Shown here: one piece after another, positions 16,822-25,752 of the stretch | Numbering within the stretch: position 1 is the first letter of the stretch | How the letters are laid out: every line of letters starts with the position of its first letter | From: UBA969 sp041694635 | GTDB lineage: Bacteria > Planctomycetota > Planctomycetia > Gemmatales > Gemmataceae | Reading direction: 5' to 3' | DNA length: 64,000 nucleotides | Assembly (NCBI GenBank): GCA_041694635.1 | Contig: JBDNHI010000010.1 | Coordinates: 62,001-126,000, forward strand | Notes under the pieces: generated by a model | The model's input: only the letters and a program-made list of their open reading frames with translations | What the model was told of the DNA's origin: nothing | The model's database searches: none | Position numbers and translations under genes: made by a program

Positions 16822-17848
16822 TGGCAAACGAATTTCAGAAAATGAAGGTCTTTACCTTTTAGAAAAAGCATCTTTCCTTAGTCTGGGAAATGCAGCGAAC
16901 CAAATTTGCAATAGGATGCACCCAGAAAACTACCGTACCTACAATATTGACCGCAACATTAACTATTCCAACATTTGTGCCGCTGTTTGTGATTTCTGCG
17001 CTTTTTATCGCAAAACTTCTGACCCCGATGCCTACCTTCTACCTCGCGAGGAAATTTATAAAAAAATTGAAGAAACTATCGCTCTCGGTGGCGACCAAAC
17101 ACTTTTACAAGGTGGCCTACATCCATCCCTTAAACTTGAATGGTATGAAGATTTATTGCGCGACCTTAAATCTCGTTACCCGAAGTTTAATTTACACGCA
17201 TTTAGCCCTCCAGAAATTTGGCACTTTCACAAACTCAACAAATTACCTCTTAAAGAAGTTTTGCAAAGGCTTAAAGATGCCGGGTTAGGCAGTTTACCAG
17301 GGGGTGGCGGTGAAATTCTGGTGGATCGGGTTCGAAATCTTCTCACAAAAAACAAATGCCTCACTGATGAATGGCTCGAAGTTCACAGAGTTTGGCACAA
17401 CCTCGGCGGTAAATCTACTTGCACTATGATGTTTGGCCATATTGAAACCCTTCAAGAACGAATCGAACATTTGGAAAAACTTAGACAACTCCAAGATGAA
17501 ACAGGGGGATTCACCGCTTTCATTTGCTGGACCTTTCAACCAGAAAATACGGCGATGGCGAATATCTCGCCTGTGGGTGCCTTCGAATACCTTAAGACCC
17601 AAGCCTTAGCTCGCATTTACCTTGATAATATCCCAAGTATTCAATCTTCTTGGGTTACCCAAGGGGGAAAAATAGGCCAACTTGCTTTGCAGTTTGGTGC
17701 GAACGATATGGGTAGTTTAATGATTGAAGAAAATGTAGTTTCTTCTGCGGGAACGGTTTACCATTTAAGCTTGGATGAGATTAAAAATTCGATAACAGAG
17801 TTGGGATTCAGCCCGAGGCAAAGAAATGTTTTTTACGAATTAATATAG
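16790..17848 (+). CDS. mqnC: Cyclic dehypoxanthinyl futalosine synthase, radical SAM
   Basis: A 352-residue radical-SAM enzyme that cyclises dehypoxanthinyl futalosine. The 4Fe-4S cluster motif CxxxCxxC is at residues 63, 67 and 70 (in NICAAVCDFCAFYR). QTLLQGGLHP, HAFSPPEI and WTFQPENTAM are typical of MqnC and argue against the related MqnE. The ATG at 16790 is chosen since AGGAAGGA lies about 13 bases upstream within mqnA; a TTG at 16763 would place that site inside the coding region. It overlaps mqnA by 32 bases. In the absence of MqnE in the window, assignment rests on motif choice; I am fairly sure. Confidence 0.9.
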   Translation: MTADILQKAIDGKRISENEGLYLLEKASFLSLGNAANQICNRMHPENYRTYNIDRNINYSNICAAVCDFCAFYRKTSDPDAYLLPREEIYKKIEETIALGGDQTLLQGGLHPSLKLEWYEDLLRDLKSRYPKFNLHAFSPPEIWHFHKLNKLPLKEVLQRLKDAGLGSLPGGGGEILVDRVRNLLTKNKCLTDEWLEVHRVWHNLGGKSTCTMMFGHIETLQERIEHLEKLRQLQDETGGFTAFICWTFQPENTAMANISPVGAFEYLKTQALARIYLDNIPSIQSSWVTQGGKIGQLALQFGANDMGSLMIEENVVSSAGTVYHLSLDEIKNSITELGFSPRQRNVFYELI

Positions 17849-17867
17849 TGGCTAAAAGAATAGAACA

Positions 17868-17902
17868 TAAAAAAACACTGGAGAAAAAGTTTCCCCAGTG
17901 TT
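17868..17902 (-). terminator. Terminator of the glycine-rich protein gene
   Basis: AACACTGG (17874-17881) pairs with CCAGTGTT (17895-17902), with a 13-base loop. On the minus strand it is followed by a run of Ts, so it serves the minus-strand gene ending at 17927; it may also slow transcription leaving mqnC. Confidence 0.7.
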
Positions 17903-17926
17903 AGAAGTTACTAAAGAATTATTAAA

Positions 17927-18922
17927 TTACAAACCATCACCACCATTTTGAAATCCACCACCGCCAAATCCACCTTGTTGGCCTCCAAATCCACCTTGTT
18001 GGCCTCCAAATCCACCTTGTTGGCCTCCAAATCCACCTTGTTGGCCTCCAAATCCACCTTGTTGGCCTCCGCCAAATCCACCTTGGCCTCCGCCAAATCC
18101 ACCTTGGCCTCCGCCAAATCCACCTTGTTGGCCGCCGCCAAATCCTCCTTGCCCAGCATTACCACTAGAAAAAGCACCGCCACCACTCATTCCAGTACCA
18201 CCAATACCAGCAGTTGCCATTTGATAATAAGGGTTATTGCCAGTAAATCCACCCATAGTAGTACCGCCACCGCCACCGCCTTGTTGGCCACCACCAAAAC
18301 CACCTTGGCCGCCACCTTGTTGACCACCAAATCCACCGCCACCCTGTTGACCACCAAATCCACCGCCACCCTGTTGGCCACCAAAACCACCTTGGCCACC
18401 ACCAAAACCACCGCCACCTTGTTGACCGCCAAAACCACCTCCACCTTGTTGACCGCCAAAACCACCTCCACCTTGTTGACCGCCAAAACCACCTCCACCT
18501 TGTTGACCGCCAAAACCACCTCCACCTTGTTGACCGCCACCACCACCCATTCCCATTCCACCATTAGGCATAGCTACATTTAGACCATAAAGCATTCCAA
18601 TTTGTTGGCCAGGAGCAATCATATTACCTTGACCACCACCACCACCACCATTTAAGAGACCTTGACCACCACCAAAACCACCTCCACCTTGTTGGCCTCC
18701 AAAACCACCGCCACCTTGTTGACCGCCAAAACCACCGACACCTTGTTGACCGCCGCCTATTTGTGATTGCACCTGATTATTTAAAGCTGGGGGTTGTAAC
18801 GGCCTTGGTGGCAAAATAACTCGGTATTTCTGCGCCGATGAATAACCCGGAGTAAAGGTAAGCAAGCCAACAGGCAACATTAACCCTAACCCAAAAGTAA
18901 GAATGCTTTTTCTAGTCAACAT
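17927..18922 (-). CDS. Secreted glycine-rich repeat protein
   Basis: A 331-residue protein with a signal peptide (hydrophobic core residues 8-25, cleavage near SSA-Q) and a short region rich in Pro (VILPPRPLQPP). The rest is low complexity: GGFGGQQ and GGGGFGGQQ units broken by two non-repetitive patches (MIAPGQQIGMLYGLNVAMPNG-like, shown only in part, near 100-125, and NPYYQMATAGIGG near 235). There is no Cys. ATG 18922 is used since GGGAG lies 8 bases upstream; the GTG at 18925 is the alternative. Glycine-rich exported proteins of this type are common in planctomycetes without known function; a surface matrix or adhesive role is inference. A terminator follows. Confidence 0.75.
   Translation of the reverse strand: MLTRKSILTFGLGLMLPVGLLTFTPGYSSAQKYRVILPPRPLQPPALNNQVQSQIGGGQQGVGGFGGQQGGGGFGGQQGGGGFGGGQGLLNGGGGGGQGNMIAPGQQIGMLYGLNVAMPNGGMGMGGGGGQQGGGGFGGQQGGGGFGGQQGGGGFGGQQGGGGFGGQQGGGGFGGGQGGFGGQQGGGGFGGQQGGGGFGGQQGGGQGGFGGGQQGGGGGGTTMGGFTGNNPYYQMATAGIGGTGMSGGGAFSSGNAGQGGFGGGQQGGFGGGQGGFGGGQGGFGGGQQGGFGGQQGGFGGQQGGFGGQQGGFGGQQGGFGGGGFQNGGDGL
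17964..18068 (-). repeat. Tandem repeat, 5 x 21 bp, in the glycine-rich gene
   Basis: Five apparently perfect copies of a 21-base unit (plus strand CCAAATCCACCTTGTTGGCC plus T) encode the heptad GGFGGQQ. The period is a multiple of three, so copy-number change alters length but not frame. Confidence 0.93.
18414..18540 (-). repeat. Tandem repeat, 4.7 x 27 bp, in the glycine-rich gene
   Basis: Four full copies starting at 18414, 18441, 18468 and 18495, plus a partial one to 18540, of a 27-base unit encoding GGGGFGGQQ. They appear identical. As with the 21-base array the frame is kept on expansion or contraction. Confidence 0.93.
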
Positions 18923-19333
18923 CACTTTAACTCCCTAAATTTAACCCTAATTCGTTTCTAATTTAATCGTACCACATTAAATGAACAACAAGAGATTAAT
19001 AACTTGCAATATTTATACTAAAATCTTTTTTTTCTCTATTTCAAACCAATAGAGCGGTTATAACCCTGAGAGCTTTAACCTACTTTCAACCTATTCCTTA
19101 ATAAACAATACACTTACGCAAATCTATTATGTTTTTTTTTACTACACCAAAATATACAGTTGTTCCTATTGACACAAATACAAATGACTTTATATGTACG
19201 CCCCACAAGGCAGCATTTATTGCCCAACAAGGATAAATCCTAGGGTAATGCTGGTCTTGCCGAAGTATGGCAGGGGGAATTGCCTTACTTTTAGCATGGG
19301 ACTTTGCCTTTATGGGAAGGATTAGGACTTATT
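18923..19333. other. 411-base divergent intergenic region
   Basis: The gap separates the glycine-rich gene (minus) from the BBP7-like gene (plus). It is AT-rich up to about 19200, with a nine-T run at 19131-19139, then more GC-balanced. It holds one strong promoter candidate (19169-19196), leaving a leader of roughly 130 bases before the BBP7 start. No small gene with a good ribosome site was seen, and no promoter for the minus-strand gene was convincing. Confidence 0.45.
19169..19196 (+). promoter_or_regulatory. Candidate sigma70 promoter of the BBP7-like gene
   Basis: A perfect TTGACA at 19169-19174 is followed after 16 bases by TATATG at 19191-19196 (4/6 to consensus). The expected start is near 19203, leaving an untranslated leader of about 130 bases. 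Confidence 0.45.
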
Positions 19334-20650
19334 ATGAATAAATTCGTTAAAGGTGCTGCAGCCATATTAGTGGGCTGGCTAGCAACAAATTCTGCTAACC
19401 TATCTGCGCAAGGACTTGCGCCAGGGGAACCAAACCTTCCCTTGCCTTTATATCATTCCCGGCCCGACACGGGGGGATTCTTTGTTTCTGGTTCTTATTC
19501 AATGTACAGGCAAACAAATCCGCTAAAAAGTCAAACGGTTGCCTTCCGCGGGTTTTATGCAATTGATGGCACAAACCTTGGGCCTCAATCAATAAGTAAT
19601 GGACAAATCGTTGCAAGCGATCTGGCTAATGGAACTTTTGTAGGAAGTATGGCTGATGCGCTGAATGTAAATTCAGTGTCGGGGCCAAGTACTTATATGC
19701 CCGGTTTTAAAATAGAAAGCGGATGGAAATTTGAAGATGAATCTTCTATTACTGCAAGTTACCTATGGCTTGCCAAGGCGAATTATGCGAGCACCGCAAG
19801 TTTAATTCCTCAAAACTTAAAAATTGGAGCAGATGGCTCGGATAGTTTTGTTTCTTCCCCAGTTTATGGATACCCAACCCAATATGCGGGGCCCCTTAAT
19901 GATATCTTTGCAGGAGCCGACCCAGAACTTGTACGCCAAGGTGGGGTTTCCTCAACAGTTAATATACCCACAGCAGATGGATCAACAATACCGGTAAGAG
20001 GGTTCGCAACCCCTAATGCAGCGTATGGTATTTGGAACGCTGCAGACCTTATGACTTTAGAATTTACCCAAAGATCTCAGCAATTTGAATTAACTTACAA
20101 AAAGCCTGTTTTTGAAACCGATGATTACAGGCTAAGTGCTTTAGTCGGTCCAAGATTCTTTTGGATTTGGGAACGCTTTAAATGGATCGCTACCGATTTA
20201 AATACCTTTGGTCAGGGAGACCAGCAAGATGCAGCGGCCTACACTAATATTGTTTCGAACCGAATGTATGGAGTACACGCAGGTTTTAGCCAAGAATGGT
20301 ATTTAGGACACGGTTTCGCTGCCCAATTAGACCTACAAGCAGCTTTATTTATGAATATCGTAAAGGAAAGGGCAAAATATGAGTTCGACTATTTAAAAAA
20401 TGCCACACCAATTTCTAAGAGGTCTAAAACAGTTTATACTGTAGTACCTGAAATACAGCCCTCGGTTGGTATGGCATGGTACCCCGTTGAAGGTATAGAA
20501 TTTCGGATCAATTATGATGTGATGATGTTCTTTAATACTATAAGTTCACCCAATCCAGTAAATTTTAGCTGGGGCGGCTTGGATCCTACTTATCAAAGTA
20601 CCTTTAGAATATTCGATGGTTTTAATGCAGGAGTTGCGTTGGTATTCTAA
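19334..20650 (+). CDS. BBP7-family outer-membrane beta-barrel protein
   Basis: A 438-residue exported protein with a signal peptide (hydrophobic core GAAAILVGWLA, cleavage near LSAQ). The mature part begins with a PLPLYHSRPDTGGFFVSG segment and shows alternating hydrophobic/aromatic strands to the end, finishing with VALVF, an aromatic C-terminal residue as in outer-membrane barrels. The layout (DTGGFF start, FRGF, beta strands with KIESGWKFEDESS, C-terminal FDGFNAGVALVF) matches the BBP7 family common in planctomycetes, whose function is unknown. ATG 19334 is chosen since AGGA lies 6 bases before it; an upstream ATG at 19304 would add 10 residues before the signal peptide. A terminator follows. 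Confidence 0.8.
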   Translation: MNKFVKGAAAILVGWLATNSANLSAQGLAPGEPNLPLPLYHSRPDTGGFFVSGSYSMYRQTNPLKSQTVAFRGFYAIDGTNLGPQSISNGQIVASDLANGTFVGSMADALNVNSVSGPSTYMPGFKIESGWKFEDESSITASYLWLAKANYASTASLIPQNLKIGADGSDSFVSSPVYGYPTQYAGPLNDIFAGADPELVRQGGVSSTVNIPTADGSTIPVRGFATPNAAYGIWNAADLMTLEFTQRSQQFELTYKKPVFETDDYRLSALVGPRFFWIWERFKWIATDLNTFGQGDQQDAAAYTNIVSNRMYGVHAGFSQEWYLGHGFAAQLDLQAALFMNIVKERAKYEFDYLKNATPISKRSKTVYTVVPEIQPSVGMAWYPVEGIEFRINYDVMMFFNTISSPNPVNFSWGGLDPTYQSTFRIFDGFNAGVALVF

Positions 20651-20683
20651 AGCATTGAAATAATTTGAAGAAAAAATGGTAAA

Positions 20684-20719
20684 AATAAGACCAGTGAGGA
20701 AACTCGCTGGTCTTATTGT
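20684..20719 (+). terminator. Terminator after the BBP7-like gene
   Basis: AATAAGACCAGTGAG (20684-20698) pairs with CTCGCTGGTCTTATT (20703-20717), with one G-T pair and a 4-base loop, followed by GTTT. It lies 33 bases after the stop. Confidence 0.8.
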
Positions 20720-20808
20720 TTGCCATTCTAGAATCTCCCTTTATAATTGCCCTTGTCAGTAAATTAAGAAATAAAAACAAATAGAGCCCAAATAAACTAG
20801 GAGATATT

Positions 20809-22554
20809 ATGAAAAGCGAACCACAGGCCACAAAAGATTTGACCGAAATTCTTCCTTGGTTAGTCATTTTCCGATCCTTCTCTCTCGCATTTGATACCTC
20901 TAAGCTTTTGCTTGCCGCATTAGGAATTCTAACCACGGCTTCAGGTTGGTGGGTACTTTCCCTTGTTTTTACAATTGGTTACGAGGCTCGGCCGCCCCAA
21001 TGGTCCGCAAGTCTTTACTCTAAATCTGCCAACCCTTGGTCAACCTTTAAAAAAGATAGAGAAACTTGGAACCTAATGCATCAAGCTGCTGGAATAGGCG
21101 GTACCCAACAAGCTTTTGAGTTAGAAGACCTTGTTGAAACGGAAGAAGAGCTAATAGTTTTAAAAGAGGCAAATCTGGATAGGAATGATTTGGGATTATT
21201 TTTAAAAACCTCGCTGCTCGTAAATGAAGGAAAAATAAGCAGAGAGCGGATGGACCGAGTTTTAACTTACCTTGGGAAAGGAAAGCCAAAAGCTCAACTA
21301 ACCACTTGGCCTTGGTTCGAAGAAAGGGGGCCAAACCCCTACTTACTTGCGACCGGACAAAGTGGCATTCCGTGGAGTGCAGGACAGTTTTGGGATTGGA
21401 TAATAACACAAGAAACGCCTGTTTTAATTGAACCATTGGTAAAAGTTATCCGTCCAGCACTATTTCTCATCCACCCCGAAGCAAACTTTATGCAAAGGCT
21501 GTACTTTATATTTTCGTTGGCTTGGGTAATAGGAGTTTGGTCGTTTTTTGGGGGAGCGATTTCGAGAATTGTAGTGGTTCAAATTGCGCGCAATGAAAAT
21601 ATTGGGGCGCTAGGGGCATTAAAATACGCCAGAGAAAACTTAGCAAACTTTGTTTCCGCACCACTTTTCTGCCCAATGATTGCACTCTTTATCTTTGTTG
21701 TTCTTATGATTTTTTCAGGCTTAGGAATGATTCCCGTTTTAGGCGACATCTTTATCAGTGGTTTATTCTGGGGCGTTTTCCTTGGCCTTGGTCTGATTAT
21801 GGCCTTGGTACTTGTTGGCCTTTTAGGTTGGCCCCTTATGGTTGCAACTGTAAGTTCCGAAGGCCTTGATAGCTGGGAAAGTTTTAGCAGGGGTATTCAA
21901 TACCTTTACTCCCGTGCTTGGAATTACATCTTTTATAACTTGCTTGCCATTGGCTATGGCATTGTCGTGGTCTTTTTCATTGGTTTTATGGCATCTTTTG
22001 GGGTTTACCTTGCAAAATGGTCGGTTGCAAGTACCCCTTTTATTCAATCTGCAAATCGTTCTCCAGAATATCTTTTCGTCTACGCTCCAACTTCTTTTGG
22101 TTGGCGTGAACTTCTGCTTCAGGGGGCCAAAGTGGATGGTGCTAATGTTGTAGTGGATGGTAAGATTGATCATAATACATACCGCAAGTTCCTTGGTTTC
22201 GATTCTGAAAATCGCAGCAAAAAAGATTCCCTCGTGTGGTGGAATATCATCGGGGCTATTATGGTCGGGGTTTGGCTTGGAGTCTTTTTTCTGTTTGTTG
22301 TTGGCTTTGGCTACAGTTACTTTTGGTGTGCTGCCACTTTTATTTTCCTGCTGATCCGAAAAGATTTAGACAACAACGAAATTAACGAACTGCATGTTGA
22401 TGATGAAGAAGAATCCCAATACACTTCGGTATTGGAAAAACCTGCTGTCCCTGATCCCGTTGTAGATTCGGCCCCTTCTAAAACTCGATCCCTTCCCGTA
22501 GTGGAAGCACCCCCAACGAATTCGGGGGGGACCGACCCAAAGCCGTTATCTTAA
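20809..22554 (+). CDS. Multi-pass membrane protein, unknown function
   Basis: A 581-residue inner-membrane protein. There is a first helix at about residues 36-57, a soluble loop to about 225 with helical charged segments (EDLVETEEELIVLKE), then helices at about 225-250, 285-310, 315-350, 375-405 and 485-520. The C-terminal 60 residues are acidic then Pro/Ser-rich and likely disordered in the cytoplasm. AGGAG lies 5 bases before the ATG. I know of similar unassigned proteins in planctomycetes. No transporter or enzyme signature is visible. It stands alone between a terminator and the sugar isomerase gene, 54 bases downstream. Confidence 0.72.
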   Translation: MKSEPQATKDLTEILPWLVIFRSFSLAFDTSKLLLAALGILTTASGWWVLSLVFTIGYEARPPQWSASLYSKSANPWSTFKKDRETWNLMHQAAGIGGTQQAFELEDLVETEEELIVLKEANLDRNDLGLFLKTSLLVNEGKISRERMDRVLTYLGKGKPKAQLTTWPWFEERGPNPYLLATGQSGIPWSAGQFWDWIITQETPVLIEPLVKVIRPALFLIHPEANFMQRLYFIFSLAWVIGVWSFFGGAISRIVVVQIARNENIGALGALKYARENLANFVSAPLFCPMIALFIFVVLMIFSGLGMIPVLGDIFISGLFWGVFLGLGLIMALVLVGLLGWPLMVATVSSEGLDSWESFSRGIQYLYSRAWNYIFYNLLAIGYGIVVVFFIGFMASFGVYLAKWSVASTPFIQSANRSPEYLFVYAPTSFGWRELLLQGAKVDGANVVVDGKIDHNTYRKFLGFDSENRSKKDSLVWWNIIGAIMVGVWLGVFFLFVVGFGYSYFWCAATFIFLLIRKDLDNNEINELHVDDEEESQYTSVLEKPAVPDPVVDSAPSKTRSLPVVEAPPTNSGGTDPKPLS

Positions 22555-22608
22555 TGTTACAAGCTATGCTTATTAGGAAAAATTAAACCAAGGTAGGATG
22601 CCATTACA

Positions 22609-23592
22609 ATGACCAGACCGATCATTTTACATAGTGGTGCGTGGTCAGATATTCCGTTAGAAGAACTCGCTGGGCTTGCTTCTGAATGGGGCTACCAAGG
22701 CTTTGAGTTATGCTCTTGGGGTAGTCACCTTGATATTTGGCAAGCAGAATCCGACGATTCTAAACTTCAAGATAGCTTAGGGTTGTTATCTCGATTTGAG
22801 CTATCGATTCCTGTGGTAAGCCTGCATCGAATTAGCCAAGCCCTTTGCGACCCAGCGGATGCCATCTTACAACGAATTTTGCCTGAAACCATTTGGGGTG
22901 ATGGTGATCCTAATGGTGTAAGCGAAAGGGCATCAGAAGCACTTAGCCTTGCGGGCACCGTAGCGCAAAAAATGGGTGTCTCTATTATTTCAGGCTTTAG
23001 CGGTTCTCCTATCTGGAATCGGGTTACAGGTTACCCTCAACCCAATCAGGGCGAGATAAAAGAAGCCTTCCAACTTTTTGCAGAAAAACTTCATCCTATT
23101 CTCGACAACTTTCAAAGCGCAGGGGTAAAATTCGCCTATGAGGTGCATTCAGGCCAAATGGCTTTTGACATTGCCAGCGCTGAAAAAGCCCTTGCTTCCC
23201 TTGATCATCGTGAAGAATTTGGCTTCACCTTCGATGCTTCACAACTTTACTGGATGGGGGTCGACCCGTGTGAATTTTTACTGCGCTTTCCCGACCGCAT
23301 CTACAATGTTCACATAAAAGATATTGCGATAAAACTTAATGGCAGTAGCTCACTTCTTAACGGATGTTTGCCGATTGGCGACCCACGCAGGGGTTGGGAA
23401 TTTCGTAGCCCGGGGCGCGGGCATATCGATTGGGAGAACATTTTCCGTACTTTAAACATTATCCAATATGATGGACCCTTATCAGTTGAAATTGCAGATG
23501 CGGGTATGGATAGGCTAAAGGCGGCAGAGGAAGCGGCAGAATTCCTCAAGCGATTGAATTTCGAAACGCCACCAGAAAATAGGTCTTCTTAA
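22609..23592 (+). CDS. Sugar phosphate isomerase/epimerase family protein (TIM barrel)
   Basis: A 327-residue member of the xylose-isomerase-like TIM barrel family. Candidate metal ligands occur in the expected order: Glu in YEVHSG, Asp in FDASQL, His in VHIKD and Glu in SVEIADAG. Such enzymes isomerise or epimerise sugars, inositols or ketoses; the substrate cannot be read from sequence. It lacks a signal peptide, so it acts in the cytosol. It is followed 26 bases later by a glutamine amidotransferase gene, likely in one transcript but with no clear pathway link. Confidence 0.85.
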   Translation: MTRPIILHSGAWSDIPLEELAGLASEWGYQGFELCSWGSHLDIWQAESDDSKLQDSLGLLSRFELSIPVVSLHRISQALCDPADAILQRILPETIWGDGDPNGVSERASEALSLAGTVAQKMGVSIISGFSGSPIWNRVTGYPQPNQGEIKEAFQLFAEKLHPILDNFQSAGVKFAYEVHSGQMAFDIASAEKALASLDHREEFGFTFDASQLYWMGVDPCEFLLRFPDRIYNVHIKDIAIKLNGSSSLLNGCLPIGDPRRGWEFRSPGRGHIDWENIFRTLNIIQYDGPLSVEIADAGMDRLKAAEEAAEFLKRLNFETPPENRSS

Positions 23593-23618
23593 TACTGCAA
23601 AGTAATCTGGAGTAGGCT

Positions 23619-24203
23619 ATGATACTAGTCATCGATAATTACGATTCTTTCACCTACAATCTTGTGCAAAGGTTGGGTGAAATTGATGGCACCTTAGATA
23701 TTCAAGTTTTTCGTAACGATCAAATTGACCTTAGCAAAATCGAAGAACTTAAACCTTCAAAGATTATTATTTCCCCTGGGCCCTGCACCCCTAAAGAAGC
23801 CGGCATTTCCAACGAAGTTTTAAAAGCTTTTGCAAGCCAAATACCCATCCTTGGGGTTTGCCTAGGCCATCAATGTATTGGCCATGTCTTCGGTGGTGAA
23901 GTAATCCGTAACAATCGTATAATGCACGGAAAAGTCTCACCTATTCATCACGACGGCAAAGGCGTTTTCAAGGGCCTTTCCAATCCTTTTGACGCAACCA
24001 GATACCATAGTCTCGTCATCAAAAAAGAAACTTTTAACCATCCCGATTTTGAAATTTCCGCTTGGACTTCTGAAGATGAAATTATGGGGGTTCGCCACAA
24101 GCACTGGCAACTCCACGGGGTACAATTTCACCCCGAGAGTTTCCTTTCATTGGAAGGCCCAAAATTACTTAAAAACTTCCTAAACCTTTCAACTGTATCT
24201 TAA
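23619..24203 (+). CDS. pabA/trpG: Anthranilate / aminodeoxychorismate synthase glutamine amidotransferase
   Basis: A 194-residue class I glutamine amidotransferase that supplies ammonia to the chorismate-using partner TrpE or PabB. The N-terminal ILVIDNYDSFTYNLVQ, the oxyanion ISPGPCTP, the nucleophile C81 in GVCLGHQ and the HPES motif with catalytic His and Glu are all present. Whether it serves tryptophan, folate or both cannot be read from the sequence, since neither synthase large subunit is in the window. GGAG lies 6 bases before the ATG. It is convergent with the following GNAT gene. Confidence 0.93.
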   Translation: MILVIDNYDSFTYNLVQRLGEIDGTLDIQVFRNDQIDLSKIEELKPSKIIISPGPCTPKEAGISNEVLKAFASQIPILGVCLGHQCIGHVFGGEVIRNNRIMHGKVSPIHHDGKGVFKGLSNPFDATRYHSLVIKKETFNHPDFEISAWTSEDEIMGVRHKHWQLHGVQFHPESFLSLEGPKLLKNFLNLSTVS

Positions 24204-24322
24204 AAAATGTAATTAGCAGCAGAGATATTTTTTGTAACAAGCCACGCTTGGAGTTGCTAAAAAGTTTTTATCTTAACAAACCAATGCAAAGTATCCGTTT
24301 TAAAATTGGGGCATCTTTGTCT

Positions 24323-24775
24323 TTACGGGTGGAAGAAATCTTTTTGAAACAATAAAAGATTTGCACCACGATCTGGATCCCAACGAATTCCTACTACATC
24401 GTATTCCTTTGCAATACCCAAATGCAAAATCGGGCGATGCTGGTTATGACATTCAAACCTGATTGAATTATATTTATTCTGGCGTACCCAATCGTGAACA
24501 GCTTCCATCATTTGCGAAGCGATTCCTTGTCTGCGGTATTCAGGAACTACGCCATAAAACAAAGTGAAGAAGATGGTAGGCTTAAGCTCGAAGCCCACAA
24601 AAAATCCAACCGGTTCGTCTGAAACTCGGGCCAGCATTTGTACCACATTATGCCTACCCTGATACCTTCGGATAAATGCACTAATGTCCCGGGCTGGTCG
24701 AAATATGTGATTATATAATTTCACAATTACAGGAAGCGAATCAGGGCCAACTATATCAATGACGGCATCGGCCAT
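24323..24775 (-). CDS. GNAT family N-acetyltransferase
   Basis: A 150-residue single-domain acetyltransferase using acetyl-CoA. Motif A for pyrophosphate binding is VVPEYRRQGIASQMM near residues 78-92, the Q/RxxGxG/A type sequence being RRQGIA. Substrate unknown. It lies 28 bases after the disordered RG-rich gene and is probably in the same minus-strand transcript. AAGGAG is 10 bases before the ATG. Confidence 0.88.
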   Translation of the reverse strand: MADAVIDIVGPDSLPVIVKLYNHIFRPARDISAFIRRYQGRHNVVQMLARVSDEPVGFFVGFELKPTIFFTLFYGVVPEYRRQGIASQMMEAVHDWVRQNKYNSIRFECHNQHRPILHLGIAKEYDVVGIRWDPDRGANLLLFQKDFFHP

Positions 24776-24803
24776 AACTCAAAAGCTCCTTAGATTTATT
24801 TGA

Positions 24804-25643
24804 TTAACGATCCGGCCTGTAAAGGGATTCAATTAATTCCTGCCAAGAGGGAACATTCCAAGTGCTCAAATCTATTTCTTCAATCTCGCCATCTTGTTCT
24901 GGATGATGTTCGCCATAAGTTTCTGGTTCAAAAGAATCATCATCAGCAAAAGAAGCCTTGGTTGGTTTGAAGGCGATAGGTTCCTTTAATTCCTGTGGAA
25001 CTGGCTCGAGTTCCCTTTGAGGGGATACCCTAGGCTGAGGGGGAGGGATCTCATTGTTTCTAGGGATTGGTGCGGTATCGTTTTCCCTAGAAGCACCAGA
25101 ATTCTCGTCACGGCTATTGCTACTTCGGCCCCGGTCATTGTTCCGGTCTCGTCCTTTACCCCGACCCCGATCATTATTGCGGCCCCTTCCACCACGCTCG
25201 TTTTCTCTTTCAGAACCTCTTCTCCCAGAATCGTTACCACTATTTTCCGTGCTACTAGCGTTCGTGCTTTCATTTGAAGTAACAACTTGGTCAACAGAAA
25301 CGGGAGGTGAGAAATGGGCTTCTGCACCGGGTGATGCAACTGGGGATTTGCTGCCAAAAGTCACTTCTAAAACTTCATCATTATAGACAATCTTTTCTCG
25401 AATCTGAGGGCGGCGTTCGCTCCTTGACCCCGACTTACGCTCGGGTATTGGTTTCTCAGGCACGGGAATAACAACTTGAGGCTTTTCCAGTTGCCTCGGG
25501 GCTGGTTTTGCAAAGGTAAGAAAATCGTCCTCTGCAGAATTATTCTCTACTTTGCTTACATTTTCAGACACGCACTTTTCTGGCGGAAGGCCAAGTTCTT
25601 CGGATAGTGCCTGCCAACGATTGCTGCCTGAATTTTCACTCAT
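24804..25643 (-). CDS. Disordered RG/RGG-rich protein
   Basis: A 279-residue protein, mostly disordered. A short helical N-terminus (NRWQALSEELGLPPE), a Pro/Lys/Arg-rich section (30-90), a predicted strand pair with VYNDEVLEVTFG, then an Arg/Gly/Asn/Asp-rich tract at about 140-185 with RRG, RGG, RGR and NNDRGRG repeats, and a C-terminal conserved-looking block (STWNVPSWQELIESLYRPDR) with two Trp. RGG-like tracts bind RNA in other organisms. I infer a possible RNA- or ribosome-linked role; the N- and C-terminal blocks could be peptide docking motifs. The ATG 25643 is preferred over a TTG at 25658. It is upstream of the GNAT gene. Confidence 0.68.
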   Translation of the reverse strand: MSENSGSNRWQALSEELGLPPEKCVSENVSKVENNSAEDDFLTFAKPAPRQLEKPQVVIPVPEKPIPERKSGSRSERRPQIREKIVYNDEVLEVTFGSKSPVASPGAEAHFSPPVSVDQVVTSNESTNASSTENSGNDSGRRGSERENERGGRGRNNDRGRGKGRDRNNDRGRSSNSRDENSGASRENDTAPIPRNNEIPPPQPRVSPQRELEPVPQELKEPIAFKPTKASFADDDSFEPETYGEHHPEQDGEIEEIDLSTWNVPSWQELIESLYRPDR

Positions 25644-25752
25644 ATTAAGTCGCCCCAATGGAAAGAATTCTATAAAAAGTAATTCTACCTGTTTTTACTC
25701 GGGCAGACAACTTTTAGAGTGAAATAGTACATCAAAAAATGATTTTATGGCT

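Noticed and set aside
17964..18540. Short direct repeats resembling a CRISPR array
   Set aside because: The repeats are contiguous without unique spacers, encode protein in frame and have no cas genes nearby.
17948..18583. Plus-strand KSTLLAS-type repetitive frame, and minus-strand VNKVEVVLA-type frame
   Set aside because: Alternate-frame translations of the glycine-repeat DNA; the GGFGGQQ frame has the signal peptide, ribosome site and terminator.
19021..19140. AT-rich stretch with long T-run as a possible terminator or origin
   Set aside because: No paired stem and no clustered DnaA-box-like repeats; treated as plain promoter-rich intergenic DNA.
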